A program made the position numbers and the translations under genes. From contig QHPX01000083.1 of the NCBI GenBank assembly GCA_003219195.1, forward strand, positions 1 through 47,069: DNA of 47,069 nt, written 5' to 3'. Under the pieces are notes generated by a model, which saw only the letters and a list, made by a program, of their open reading frames with translations, was not told where the DNA came from and searched no databases. Source of the stretch: Verrucomicrobiota bacterium. Its GTDB lineage: Bacteria; Verrucomicrobiota; Verrucomicrobiia; Chthoniobacterales; UBA10450. Positions 17,279 to 26,066 of the stretch are shown here, one piece after another (the stretch's first letter is position 1; each line of letters begins with the position of its first letter).

Positions 17279-19216
17279 TCATTCACCGGCAATTTGCTGC
17301 CGCAATTTCGCGAACTCGGGCTGATTGGGCTCCAGCTCGATAGCGCGATCGATTTCTTTACGCGCATTTTCGAGATCGCGCTCGACCAAAAGAATTTTGG
17401 CGAGCAAATAATGCGTTTTCGCGTCGTTTGGATCCTGTTGCAACGCTTTCGCGAAAAGCTTGGCCGCGAGACTCCAGCGTTTTTCTTCCAAGGCAAGGAT
17501 GCCAAGGTTGTTGTAGGCCCCTTCGTGGTTTGGATCGAGATGTAGGGCGGCGAAATAATAAGATTTCGCCGTTGGCTTGTCCCCCTGCGCGAGACGAAGA
17601 TTGCCCAGAGCAAAATTGACCTCTGCGTTTTCGGGCACGTAAGCATAAGCGACCTTTAACTTCTGTTCGGCCAGCGGCAGCTCGTTCGACTCGAGTGCCT
17701 GCCAACCTGCATTGTAACTGTCCAGGGCCCACAGCGACGGGTCGCGCTTCGGGATCGAGACGATCCAGGTTGCCAGAACTAAAAACAAAACATAAATGCC
17801 AGCCCGACGATAATTCGCCATGACGCAGCTCTCCCAAAATATCCATGTGCCGTAGGCAGCGAACAGAAGCAGGCCGGGAACCGCCGCGAGTCGATAGCGC
17901 TCTGTTACAAAAACACTGAGCAACGAAATCATATGCAGAACCACCGCCGCAGTGATCCAGCGTGAGAGAGGCAGTGCGATCCAGGCGATCAATAGACCGG
18001 GAATGGCCAAGGCGGCGACGATTCCAAACCGCAAGCCGGGAAAAATCACGTGATGCTCCCGGAGAGCGGTGATCATACTCAGGTCATCGTATTGAAATGC
18101 GTTCCAGAAGTTGCACGCCTTCGTCCAGAGCAAGTTTAACCAGGAGCCGATGTGCCGGCCGATGTAAGCTTTCGCCTTGGCAAACCAATAGGCAGAGACT
18201 TCCGATCGCTTGAGCGGACGACCGGCGGCTTTTTCGGCGACATTGATCGACTCCTTCAGCATTACTTCCTGCCCGGCGTGCAACCCGGGCGGGAACCGGG
18301 GATACCCAGTCGCCACCGGATTATTGCCGATCCAAAAGTTCACGCCGCTGTGAGCCGACAAAAAAACGGGATCGCGCGCGACGAAATAGTTGTGGATCCA
18401 GCAAGGCGAAGTGCCGGCACCGATTCCGAGAAAAAGAAGGGCGATGGCACTTAGTTTCACCATACGCGACCGTTCATGGCTCGGCAGCAGCGGCTTGAAA
18501 ATGATGGCGGCAAGGAGCAGCGGAGTAAGGAAAAGGATTGTCGCGACACCCATCGCAGCGACGCCGGTGAACAAACCATAGACGAAAGAGGCGGGCCCGC
18601 TTGGCGCCGACCTTGCTCGCACGATCAACCAGAGCAAAAACCAAAAAATAAAAACCGACCACACTGTCGGCATTAGGATGACTGCGTAGGCCTGCGCCGG
18701 GACAAAAAATGCCCAGCCAATCGCGGCAAGTATTCCGACGAAGTGGCCGCCCTTCCGCAGACCAAAACTCAGGAGGCCGGCGGGAGTTTTTCCTGGTTCC
18801 CCTTCCGACGGTGGCGAGAAAACGCTGACGCCGAGCTTGTAGAGAACTACAGCCGTTCCGGCATCGAGGCAGGCCTGCAACAACCCAGGAACGAATGGGC
18901 CATAGCCTGCCAGTTTATAGATCAGCGCGAGCAAATAGGCGTAGAGTGGTAGACCGTAGAAGGCCAAGTGGTCTGTGAGTTGGCCGTGCAGGATGCGTTG
19001 CGCCCAATCATCATAGAAATGCATGTCCCCCCGCATGGGGAGCAGGAACGGAGAACCTGTCAGTCTTGTCAGGACAACGATGCGCAAGAGAAAGACAGCC
19101 ACAAAAATGTAGACGCTGGCGCCGACAGAGTGTCGCAAGGCCGATTTCAAGAATCTCACGCCGCTATTCAAGCACGATGCGTGCGCCCGGCGTAACAGGT
19201 TTGCGGTGAAGTGCAT
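17279..19216 (-). CDS. GT-C-like membrane protein fused to TPR repeats
   Basis: A 645-residue protein. Residues about 30-480 contain some ten membrane segments with RGDMHFYDDWAQRIL in the first outer loop, the usual place of the acidic motif in family 39 transferases. Residues about 490-645 form four TPR helical pairs (for example AYNNLGILALEEKRWSLAAK). The layout resembles TMTC-type protein O-mannosyltransferases, although relatedness cannot be proved here. The ATG at 19216 diverges from the pilin-like gene on the other strand, so they may share a regulatory region. It converges with the DPM1-like gene. Confidence 0.7.
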   Translation of the reverse strand: MHFTANLLRRAHASCLNSGVRFLKSALRHSVGASVYIFVAVFLLRIVVLTRLTGSPFLLPMRGDMHFYDDWAQRILHGQLTDHLAFYGLPLYAYLLALIYKLAGYGPFVPGLLQACLDAGTAVVLYKLGVSVFSPPSEGEPGKTPAGLLSFGLRKGGHFVGILAAIGWAFFVPAQAYAVILMPTVWSVFIFWFLLWLIVRARSAPSGPASFVYGLFTGVAAMGVATILFLTPLLLAAIIFKPLLPSHERSRMVKLSAIALLFLGIGAGTSPCWIHNYFVARDPVFLSAHSGVNFWIGNNPVATGYPRFPPGLHAGQEVMLKESINVAEKAAGRPLKRSEVSAYWFAKAKAYIGRHIGSWLNLLWTKACNFWNAFQYDDLSMITALREHHVIFPGLRFGIVAALAIPGLLIAWIALPLSRWITAAVVLHMISLLSVFVTERYRLAAVPGLLLFAAYGTWIFWESCVMANYRRAGIYVLFLVLATWIVSIPKRDPSLWALDSYNAGWQALESNELPLAEQKLKVAYAYVPENAEVNFALGNLRLAQGDKPTAKSYYFAALHLDPNHEGAYNNLGILALEEKRWSLAAKLFAKALQQDPNDAKTHYLLAKILLVERDLENARKEIDRAIELEPNQPEFAKLRQQIAGE

Positions 19217-19334
19217 ACTCCCCGAAAAATGTGAAAAAGCGCTGACGTTGGCATCAACACTGCTTCATAAAGGCACCTCCACGATCGTATCGCGGAGCGC
19301 AGTCAAACAAACAAAAGATAAAGAAAGCAATAGC

Positions 19335-19739
19335 ATGTTAAACGCCATCAATAAACGCCGCGGGGGCTTCACCCTCGTGGAAATCATGATCGTGGTCGCG
19401 ATCATCGCGCTGCTCGCGGCGATTGCCGTGCCTGGATTTCTCCGGGCCCGCAAACGTTCGCAGGCCACCCGGATCCTAAACGATCTGCGCATGATCGACT
19501 CCGCGGTCGATCAATACGCGATCGAAACCAACCGGAGCACCGGCAATCCGGTTAAAGTTACCGATTGGACGAACTACCTGAAAAGAGGATCGGTCCTTTA
19601 CAACACGGGCAATGACCTCCTCGGCAACGCTTACGGCGATCAAGTCGTCGACTCGCTGCCGGCGGTTCCAACGCTCAGTTTCAACGCGTTGTCGGACGTT
19701 GCACCGTCAGCGTTCTGGTCGCCCTACGTTGTTCCTTAG
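19335..19739 (+). CDS. type IV pilin / pseudopilin-like protein
   Basis: 134 residues. The N-terminus MLNAINKRRGGFTLVEIMIV is a class III prepilin signal: short basic leader, cleavage expected after Gly 11, Phe 12 becoming the first mature residue, Glu at mature position 5, then a 20-residue hydrophobic helix ending AVPGFLRARKRS. The C-terminal part has YNTGNDLLGNAYGDQVVD and ends PSAFWSPYVVP, a form I associate with pseudopilins of Verrucomicrobiota. ATG 19335 is chosen as it fits the leader length. No pilus or type II secretion machinery is adjacent, so it is an orphan and would use machinery encoded elsewhere. Confidence 0.88.
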   Translation: MLNAINKRRGGFTLVEIMIVVAIIALLAAIAVPGFLRARKRSQATRILNDLRMIDSAVDQYAIETNRSTGNPVKVTDWTNYLKRGSVLYNTGNDLLGNAYGDQVVDSLPAVPTLSFNALSDVAPSAFWSPYVVP

Positions 19740-19766
19740 GAACCTGGCGACGATTCATTCTCCTGT

Positions 19767-19797
19767 CATTCCCGCAGAGCGGGAGTGGCAGGGAATG
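19767..19797 (+). terminator. hairpin after the pilin-like gene
   Basis: Outer arms CATTCCC (19767-19773) and GGGAATG (19791-19797) pair perfectly, and the loop has its own CCCGC/GCGGG pairing. It lies 28 bases after the pilin stop, with no T tract. Likely a terminator or a dispersed palindrome. Confidence 0.45.
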
Positions 19798-19801
19798 AGT
19801 C

Positions 19802-22036
19802 GTGCGAACAAGACTCGAGAGTTGCTCCATCTCGCAACTGTGTCTCGTGCTCGCCTCACCAACCCCGCTCGTTAGACCGAGAATCACGCACCCGGTTCCG
19901 TGCCCGCCCGCAATTGGAAATTGGGCTCCAATTTCCCGCCTGTCGAAACTCGCAACTTATCTGCGCAGAGAATGGCTGCGTGTTCTTCTCCTCATCGTTA
20001 TCGGCGTCATCGTGCGAGCGCCGGCCCTGCAAGGAGAGCGCATCTGGGACGATCAGTATTTGTCTCATGACAATCCGTTCATCAAGAGCCCGCTCCTGAT
20101 CCTGGAGGCCTTTCGGCACTATCTGTTTCTGGACTCGTTCTCGGCCCATTACCGGCCGGTGCAGAATATCTCATTCATCGTCGATTACTTTTTTTGGAAC
20201 ACCGACTCGTACGGCTTTCACCTGACGAACGTGCTGCTGCACGCCGGCAGCGGTGTTCTGCTCTACTTCCTGCTCCGCCAACTGTTCGCGTCACTCTTCT
20301 TGCGCCGGGTCTCAGTTGCGGTCCGTGACCGTGCGCACCGGCGCCTCCCCTGGCTCTCCATGGCTGCCTTCTCCGTTGCGATGATCTGGGTTGTGCACCC
20401 GGTTCACAGTGCAGCGGTGGATTACATCTCAGGGCGCGCCGACAGTCTCGCATTTCTCTTTGCCAGCGCCGGGTGGTTACTATTTCTGCGCGCGCAACGG
20501 ACCCCATCCGGGAGCTGCCGGATTCTTCGTGGTTCGCTCTATTTCCTCGCCGCCGTGTCAGGTCTGCTCGCGTTGTTATCGCGCGAGATTGCCTGCGTCT
20601 GGCTCGCGCTCTTTGTCGCGCATCTGCTTCTCGTCGAGAAACAGGTGCGGCTTCGCACGCACATCTGGGCGGTGGCCTGCTGCGTCGCGCTCCTCGCCAT
20701 TTACATGGGTCTCCGTTATCTACCCGAAAGACTCACGACGCCTATGCCCGATGCGGGCTGGAGTGGGCCCCTTCGCGTTGTGCTGATGGCGCGAACGCTC
20801 GGCGATTACGGTCGTCTGATGATTTTTCCCGGCAATCTGCACATGGAACGCACGGTATTCAATCCGGCGGCCTGCCGCAGCAACGCAGACTGGCGACAGG
20901 CGATTGGTATCGAATATCTGTCCGTGGTTGGATTGTTTGTCCTCGCTGCTTTGATCTGCGGCAGTGCAAAAAGAGGTCGTGGCCAGCCGGCGCGCATCTT
21001 CGGTGCAAGCTGGTTTCTCGCTGGTTATTTGCCGATTTCCAATGTCATCCAGTTGGATGCGACGGTAGCTGAGCATTGGCTCTACCTGCCGAGCGTCGGG
21101 TTCCTGATTTTTCTCGCCGGCTGCGCGGTTGAATTGCCGGTGCGCTATCGGCGTGTCGTCGGTGCATTCGTATCTGTGGCGGTAATTGCCTTTGGCGTTC
21201 GCAGCGTTGTGCGCAGCAGCGATTGGGTAAACGAGGAGACGTTTTACAAGCGCACGCTTGCCGCAGGCGGCACGAGCACGAGGGTCGCCGCCAATCTCGC
21301 CCAAATTTACGTGCATCGCGGTGATTACGTCGCCGCCGAGAAGATGTTCAGGCGCGTGCTCGAGATCACCCCCGATTATCCGATCGCGTGCAACAATCTC
21401 GCTGGCCTACTGTTCCAAGTGGGCAAGAGGGCCGAGGCCGAAGCAATGTTCGATTCGTCGGCGCGGGCCGCCGCGCAAACGCGCAGAGAATATCCGCGCA
21501 CGTGGATCGCCGCGGTCAACCTCGCGCATCTTCGACATACGGCGAAAGACGACAAAGCGGCCCTGGCCATTCTTGAGAACTCTCGCGTCGCATACCCGGA
21601 CATTTGGGAAATCATCAGCTTCGAATCCGAAGTTCTTCGTGAAACGCAAGGAGCCGACGCCGCTCTGTGTCTCGTCGAAAATTTCGCGCGCCATAATTGG
21701 TGGCACTACGGCGCGGCCCTCGCGCTCGGTCGCTTGTACGCACAAAAAGGCGACGTAACACGAGCCGATACTTCGCTTGGCCATGCCAGCTGGCTCGATG
21801 TTCATGATACCGAGGCGCTCAATCTCATCGCGCTGATTCGCCTGCGCGAGAATCGCCTGGAGGATGCTTTTGCCGCGCAACGCCGCGCCGTCTCGCGGCA
21901 ACCGGACGAGCCGCGACAGTACCTGTTACTTTCAAATATCCTGGAAAAAATGGGACGCGCCGATGAGGTTCGTGCCACGCTCGCGCAAGTGAACCGCTTA
22001 CAGGCATTCGCGAAATCGCAGGCCGCTGCCAATTAA
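19802..22036 (+). CDS. TMTC-like membrane glycosyltransferase with C-terminal TPR repeats
   Basis: About 744 residues. The first membrane segment is followed by IWDDQYLSHDNPFI, whose acidic pair fits the catalytic motif of TMTC/PMT-type protein O-mannosyltransferases. MARTLGDYGRLMIFPGNLHM and AEHWLYLPSVGF match the DUF1736 and later TMTC core. From about residue 490 come TPR repeats (RVAANLAQIYVHRGDYVAAEK, shown in part). TMTC proteins are best known in animals for O-mannosylating extracellular proteins; bacterial homologues are less studied. There is no ATG before the first membrane segment. GTG 19802 and GTG 19847 are both possible, so the start is uncertain. Confidence 0.75.
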   Translation: MRTRLESCSISQLCLVLASPTPLVRPRITHPVPCPPAIGNWAPISRLSKLATYLRREWLRVLLLIVIGVIVRAPALQGERIWDDQYLSHDNPFIKSPLLILEAFRHYLFLDSFSAHYRPVQNISFIVDYFFWNTDSYGFHLTNVLLHAGSGVLLYFLLRQLFASLFLRRVSVAVRDRAHRRLPWLSMAAFSVAMIWVVHPVHSAAVDYISGRADSLAFLFASAGWLLFLRAQRTPSGSCRILRGSLYFLAAVSGLLALLSREIACVWLALFVAHLLLVEKQVRLRTHIWAVACCVALLAIYMGLRYLPERLTTPMPDAGWSGPLRVVLMARTLGDYGRLMIFPGNLHMERTVFNPAACRSNADWRQAIGIEYLSVVGLFVLAALICGSAKRGRGQPARIFGASWFLAGYLPISNVIQLDATVAEHWLYLPSVGFLIFLAGCAVELPVRYRRVVGAFVSVAVIAFGVRSVVRSSDWVNEETFYKRTLAAGGTSTRVAANLAQIYVHRGDYVAAEKMFRRVLEITPDYPIACNNLAGLLFQVGKRAEAEAMFDSSARAAAQTRREYPRTWIAAVNLAHLRHTAKDDKAALAILENSRVAYPDIWEIISFESEVLRETQGADAALCLVENFARHNWWHYGAALALGRLYAQKGDVTRADTSLGHASWLDVHDTEALNLIALIRLRENRLEDAFAAQRRAVSRQPDEPRQYLLLSNILEKMGRADEVRATLAQVNRLQAFAKSQAAAN

Positions 22037-22051
22037 GCGCGCGCGGCACAC

Positions 22052-22115
22052 GCTGTAGCCCGGGGTCGCCGACGCCGCCCTTCTGACTGGCCGAGGCCGG
22101 CGACCTCGGCTACAA
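22052..22115. repeat. intergenic palindromic element (TGTAGCC family)
   Basis: Arms TGTAGCCCGGGGTCGCCG (22054-22071) and CGGCGACCTCGGCTACA (22098-22114) are inverted copies with one gap and one mismatch. The element fills nearly the whole gap between the TMTC-like gene and the ilvC-like gene. It shares the GCTGTAG start with the elements at 5841 and 31358. Confidence 0.65.
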
Positions 22116-22124
22116 CAACACGCG

Positions 22125-23156
22125 ATGCACAAACTTCCCCGGCGTCGTACGGCGGCGCGCATTTACACCGATGAAGACAGCGACCTTCGTTGGCTCAAGG
22201 GAAAAACCTGCGCTGTGATCGGTTTCGGAGCGCAAGGCCGCGCGCACGCATTAAACTTGCGCGACAGCGGAATCGCCGTCGTCGTTGGACTTTATCGCGA
22301 AAGCAAATCGCGCGTGGCGGCGCGGCGCGCCGGTCTTAAAGTTGTCGATACACCCGAGGCCGTGCATCGCGCGGATGTCATTTTTCTCGCGCTGCCAGAT
22401 ACGAAAATGCCGGAGGTTTACAAAAAAGAGATCGCGCCGTATTTGCGGCTGGGTCAGACGCTGCTTGTCGCGCACGGCTTCGCGATTCATTACGGCACGC
22501 TCGTTCCACGAAAAGATGTCGATGTTGTAATGGTCGCGCCGAAAGGCCTGGGGCCGATGGTGCGCCGGGAATTTGCCAAAGGCCGCGGCGTCCCGGCATT
22601 GATTGCGGTTCATCAAAATCGGAGCCGACATGCAAAGAGGACGGCCCTGGCTTGGGCAAAAGGCATCGGCTGCACTCGCGCCGGCGTTATCGAAACGACA
22701 TTCCGCGAAGAGACGGAAACAGACTTGTTTGGCGAGCAAGCCGTCCTCTGCGGCGGAACGAGCGCCCTCATCCGCGCCGGGTTTGAAACACTTGTCCGCG
22801 CCGGTTATCCACCCGAGCTGGCCTACTTCGAATGTCTCCACGAGCTTAAGTTTATTGTCGATCTTATCCATGAGGCCGGAATCAATGGGATGCGCGCGCT
22901 CATTTCAGACACGGCGAAATGGGGCGAATTGACCGTCGGCCCACGGATTGTCGATGCAACCGTGCGGCGAAAAATGGAAGCAGCGCTGCGCGAAATCCGC
23001 TCAGGAAAATTTGCGCGCGAATTCATCCACGAAATGAAAAGCGGCCAACCGGGCTACAGGAAGCTGCTGCGAGAAGCTCGACGTCACCCTATCGAAACTG
23101 TCGGCCGGAGGCTTCGCGGTCTTATGAGTTGGCGGGGCAAAAACAAAAGGAACTAG
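22125..23156 (+). CDS. ilvC: ketol-acid reductoisomerase
   Basis: Second step of valine, leucine and isoleucine synthesis: Mg-dependent isomerisation and NAD(P)H reduction of acetohydroxy acids. At 343 residues it is the short (class I) form. Seen are the dinucleotide fold GFGAQG (33-38), a Ser in the cofactor loop (YRESKSR) that suggests NADPH, the conserved AHGFAIHYG with His 117, and the C-terminal knotted domain with ETDLFGEQAVLCGG, YFECLHELKFIVDLI and TAKWGELTVGPR. The loop usually written KGPGH reads KGLGPMVRREF here. No ilvB/N/D is nearby, so it may be a stand-alone or second copy. Confidence 0.9.
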   Translation: MHKLPRRRTAARIYTDEDSDLRWLKGKTCAVIGFGAQGRAHALNLRDSGIAVVVGLYRESKSRVAARRAGLKVVDTPEAVHRADVIFLALPDTKMPEVYKKEIAPYLRLGQTLLVAHGFAIHYGTLVPRKDVDVVMVAPKGLGPMVRREFAKGRGVPALIAVHQNRSRHAKRTALAWAKGIGCTRAGVIETTFREETETDLFGEQAVLCGGTSALIRAGFETLVRAGYPPELAYFECLHELKFIVDLIHEAGINGMRALISDTAKWGELTVGPRIVDATVRRKMEAALREIRSGKFAREFIHEMKSGQPGYRKLLREARRHPIETVGRRLRGLMSWRGKNKRN

Positions 23157-23161
23157 CCCAC

Positions 23162-23179
23162 GCTGCCGCGCCGGGCAGC
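23162..23179 (+). terminator. hairpin after ilvC
   Basis: GCTGCC and GGCAGC (6-base perfect arms, 6-base loop) lie six bases after the ilvC stop, between convergent genes. There is no T tract, so it may end transcription with Rho or only stabilise the 3' end. Confidence 0.4.
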
Positions 23180-23217
23180 GCGCTATTGCGCCTACGTTAT
23201 CGCGCAGGAAACTACTT

Positions 23218-23475
23218 TTACCTCCCGATGCGTTCCATCGGATAAACGGTGGTCGGGAAGCCGCCAAAAAGCCGATCGCAAGGCTGCGGAATACCCCAGC
23301 CTGAGATCATCACGTAGCACACTTTCTTTACCCCCTTTTGGGCCGGCTGCTGTTTTGCCGGAATAACTACGTTTTTGCTCGAATCAGCAAGCACTGATGC
23401 ACAAAGTGCGAGCGACAACGCTACACTGGCGCACCGGATTGACCAACCGCATAGGTGTAAAACCCTGGTTTTCAT
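23218..23475 (-). CDS. small secreted hypothetical protein
   Basis: 85 residues from ATG 23475. The N-terminus is a signal peptide: basic start MKTRVLHLCGW, hydrophobic core SVALSLALCASVLA, likely cleavage after ALA-like CASVLA. The short mature part has two cysteines (KKVCYVMISGWGIPQPCDR), perhaps a disulfide. I do not recognise a family. It stands alone, convergent with ilvC. The signal peptide is the only real support for coding. Confidence 0.5.
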   Translation of the reverse strand: MKTRVLHLCGWSIRCASVALSLALCASVLADSSKNVVIPAKQQPAQKGVKKVCYVMISGWGIPQPCDRLFGGFPTTVYPMERIGR

Positions 23476-23606
23476 GCACGAAGTGTGCGCCCTTTCGCTC
23501 CGGGGTGCAACAGAAAACGAATGCGATAATTAATCTCCTTCGGACAAAAAACGACATTTTGCGCTGTTGTGACTAGCCCTCAGTTCAAACGCGACACTCT
23601 GCGGAA

Positions 23607-26066
23607 TCAATCCCCCCAAAGAAAATGCTCGAGCCGGAGACGGTTGAGCCGCGCCTTAGCTTCCTCACTCCGGTTGCCTCCAGTTGCTGCCAACGTCTGA
23701 TAAACGGCGGCCGCGGATTCCCATTTGGAATCGTCTTCCAGGAGTCGCGCTGCGTTGAATCCCGCTTTGTAATACCAGAAGAGTTCGCGGCGACGATCGG
23801 GGCGTGCCTCACTCTCCAGGACTTTGTAAAACGCCGAAAGCGCGCCCGCGCGGTCGGTCGCCTTCTCTAAACAAAGACCTTTTTTGAAAAGCGCCTGGTT
23901 GCGCCAGTGGATCGGCTCTTCCTTATCAGAAGCCAACTGATCGTAGGCTTCGATCGCCCGCCGATAATTTACGTTCCCGCCCATCTCGAAAAGAATGTCG
24001 CCTTTGCCGCAAAGGGCTTCTCGTTTTTCGGACCGACCCGCATCGCTCTTCAACACTTCATCGTATAATAAGAGCGCATCCGGCGGCTTGCCCAGTTTGC
24101 GTTCGATTACAGCCTGTTCGTTGCGCGCGGCCCATTTCAGCTCGCCATTCAAGCGCACTACTTGATCAAAAAGCACGATCGCCCGATCGAGCGAATGCGC
24201 GCCCATGCTCGACAAGGCAGATTCCGCTGCGAAAAAAAGTGCCTTCTCCATGAGCGGCCCTGGCGGATTTTGCTGTGCGAGAAGCTCGAATTGCGTTTGG
24301 GCGTTTGGGAAATCCTGCCGGCGATAATAAGTCTCCGCTAATTTCATGCGCACATCCGGCGCAAACGATGATGCTGCATGTTTTTGCAGAAAAAGATTTT
24401 CCAGTTCGAGCACATCTGCGCCGTTTGCGCTCGCAGCGTCTTTAATCCAAATGAGGAGATAATCGCTCCGCTCCGCGGCTGCCGCCGTCGGTTTAGATTC
24501 CGTTGCTCGGACGAGATCCTTTTGCGCTTCGTCCAGGCGCGGCGGCGTGGAATGAAAGGCCAGTTCGGCCAAAGCAACCCAGGCCTCCGAAGCGCGCGGG
24601 TTCCGGGGAAAATCGCGCAAGAAACTTTGCAGCGAGTCGGCTGCTTTGGCGCCACCGTTCGCCGCCTGCAGCAATCCTTCTTCGAGCCGCATCTCGGCGA
24701 GAGATTCCTCATCGCCGGCCTGTTTTTCAAATTCATCGTAATCGGCCAGAAAACGAGCGTGATCGCCGAGTTGGAGCCAGCCGATGGAGGCGTTGAAAAG
24801 CGATAGCTTTGCCCACGGCGACGCTGAATGCGCGAGTCTCTCAAAGGTCGCGGTCGCGATTTCGAATCTCTGCGCCAGATATTGAGCGTGTGCCGCCAAC
24901 AGATCGATGCGGTCGCGCAAAGTCGCCTCCGGTTGGAACGCGCGCGCTTCGTTTAGGATCGTAATCGCGCCGTCAAAATCGTGTTCTTCCAATTTGAGCT
25001 GCGCGTACTCGAGGAGGGCTGGAGCAAGCGCCGCGGATTTGGTTTCGCTGCGGCTCAATGCGGCAAACGATTCCAAAGCCCGGTCGCGACGTCCGGCCCG
25101 GAGATCGAGGCGCGCCAGATACCACTGCGCAAACCCCCGCCGGGGCTGCGCGGGATCTCTGCCCCACCGCTCAAGTTCATTCCGCGACAATTTTCGCTCC
25201 GCGCGGTACAGCTCATCCAATTTTGCAAAAATAAGGGCCAGATCGACATCTTGCGGATGACGCTCAATGAAATCTTCCAGCACATCGTCGCCCGTCTCCG
25301 GCGTTTTCAATTGCAGATGCGCATCGGCAATCCCGCAAAGCGCCGCAATCACTACTGCATGACTTGCGCTCTCCGGTCTTTTCAGAAATGCTTGAAACGC
25401 GCCGATCGCTCTCTCAGGCCGCCGCAAGATCAACTCGAGCCGGCCGCGCAAAAGACGCCGCTCTTTTCTCTCCGCGGTCGACTTCGATTGCATCTCGTCC
25501 AGCACGCGCCGGGCGTTAACGGCGTCGGACTTGTCGATGTACAGTTCGGCCGATCGGAGCCGCGCCTGAGCACCCCACTGCTTGTCCGGAAAAAGAATGA
25601 ACAATTTCTGCAGTGCTTCATCCCGCCGCTCTAGTGCTCGCAACATTTCCGCCGCTCCGAAAATTGCGCTCTCTCGAAAAGGCGAATTATCGGCCCTCGC
25701 CGACTCCTCGTAGAGCGGCAATGCTTCCGTCCATCGACGCAAACTGGCCAGAGCTTGCGCCCGCCAGAATTTTGTCGAGGAAATTTCGCGGAGCCGCGGA
25801 TCCGCAAGCAGAGTAAGCGCGCCCGCTGGCTGCTTTGCCGCGACTAACGCTTCCGCAAGTTTTTCTGCGACGGCGCGCCACCCTTCGTCGGTTAAATTGC
25901 GGCCAAGCAATGTTTGCAGACGCACCACCGCAACTTCCGGCACTCCTTCCGCTAACGGCGCCTCCGCCTCCGCCAGCTCAGGCGAAACTTCGGCGCGCGA
26001 AGATTGCCAGATGAGGACGAACAAAGCGGCGAAAACGAGTGCGCGATGGTCGCTAAATGCCTTCAT
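23607..26066 (-). CDS. large secreted or periplasmic TPR-repeat protein
   Basis: 819 residues from ATG 26066, which overlaps the uvrA stop as ATGA. A signal peptide ([20 protein letters not shown]...SRA) is followed by about 780 residues of helical TPR/Sel1-like repeats, with many A-x-x-L-Y patterns such as FEMGGNVNYRRAIEAYDQLA. Such proteins usually scaffold other proteins in the periplasm or outer membrane. The upstream extension to 26201 would lie inside uvrA in another frame and lacks a signal, so I reject it. Co-translation with a DNA repair gene is unexpected and may be only packing. Confidence 0.8.
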   Translation of the reverse strand: MKAFSDHRALVFAALFVLIWQSSRAEVSPELAEAEAPLAEGVPEVAVVRLQTLLGRNLTDEGWRAVAEKLAEALVAAKQPAGALTLLADPRLREISSTKFWRAQALASLRRWTEALPLYEESARADNSPFRESAIFGAAEMLRALERRDEALQKLFILFPDKQWGAQARLRSAELYIDKSDAVNARRVLDEMQSKSTAERKERRLLRGRLELILRRPERAIGAFQAFLKRPESASHAVVIAALCGIADAHLQLKTPETGDDVLEDFIERHPQDVDLALIFAKLDELYRAERKLSRNELERWGRDPAQPRRGFAQWYLARLDLRAGRRDRALESFAALSRSETKSAALAPALLEYAQLKLEEHDFDGAITILNEARAFQPEATLRDRIDLLAAHAQYLAQRFEIATATFERLAHSASPWAKLSLFNASIGWLQLGDHARFLADYDEFEKQAGDEESLAEMRLEEGLLQAANGGAKAADSLQSFLRDFPRNPRASEAWVALAELAFHSTPPRLDEAQKDLVRATESKPTAAAAERSDYLLIWIKDAASANGADVLELENLFLQKHAASSFAPDVRMKLAETYYRRQDFPNAQTQFELLAQQNPPGPLMEKALFFAAESALSSMGAHSLDRAIVLFDQVVRLNGELKWAARNEQAVIERKLGKPPDALLLYDEVLKSDAGRSEKREALCGKGDILFEMGGNVNYRRAIEAYDQLASDKEEPIHWRNQALFKKGLCLEKATDRAGALSAFYKVLESEARPDRRRELFWYYKAGFNAARLLEDDSKWESAAAVYQTLAATGGNRSEEAKARLNRLRLEHFLWGD

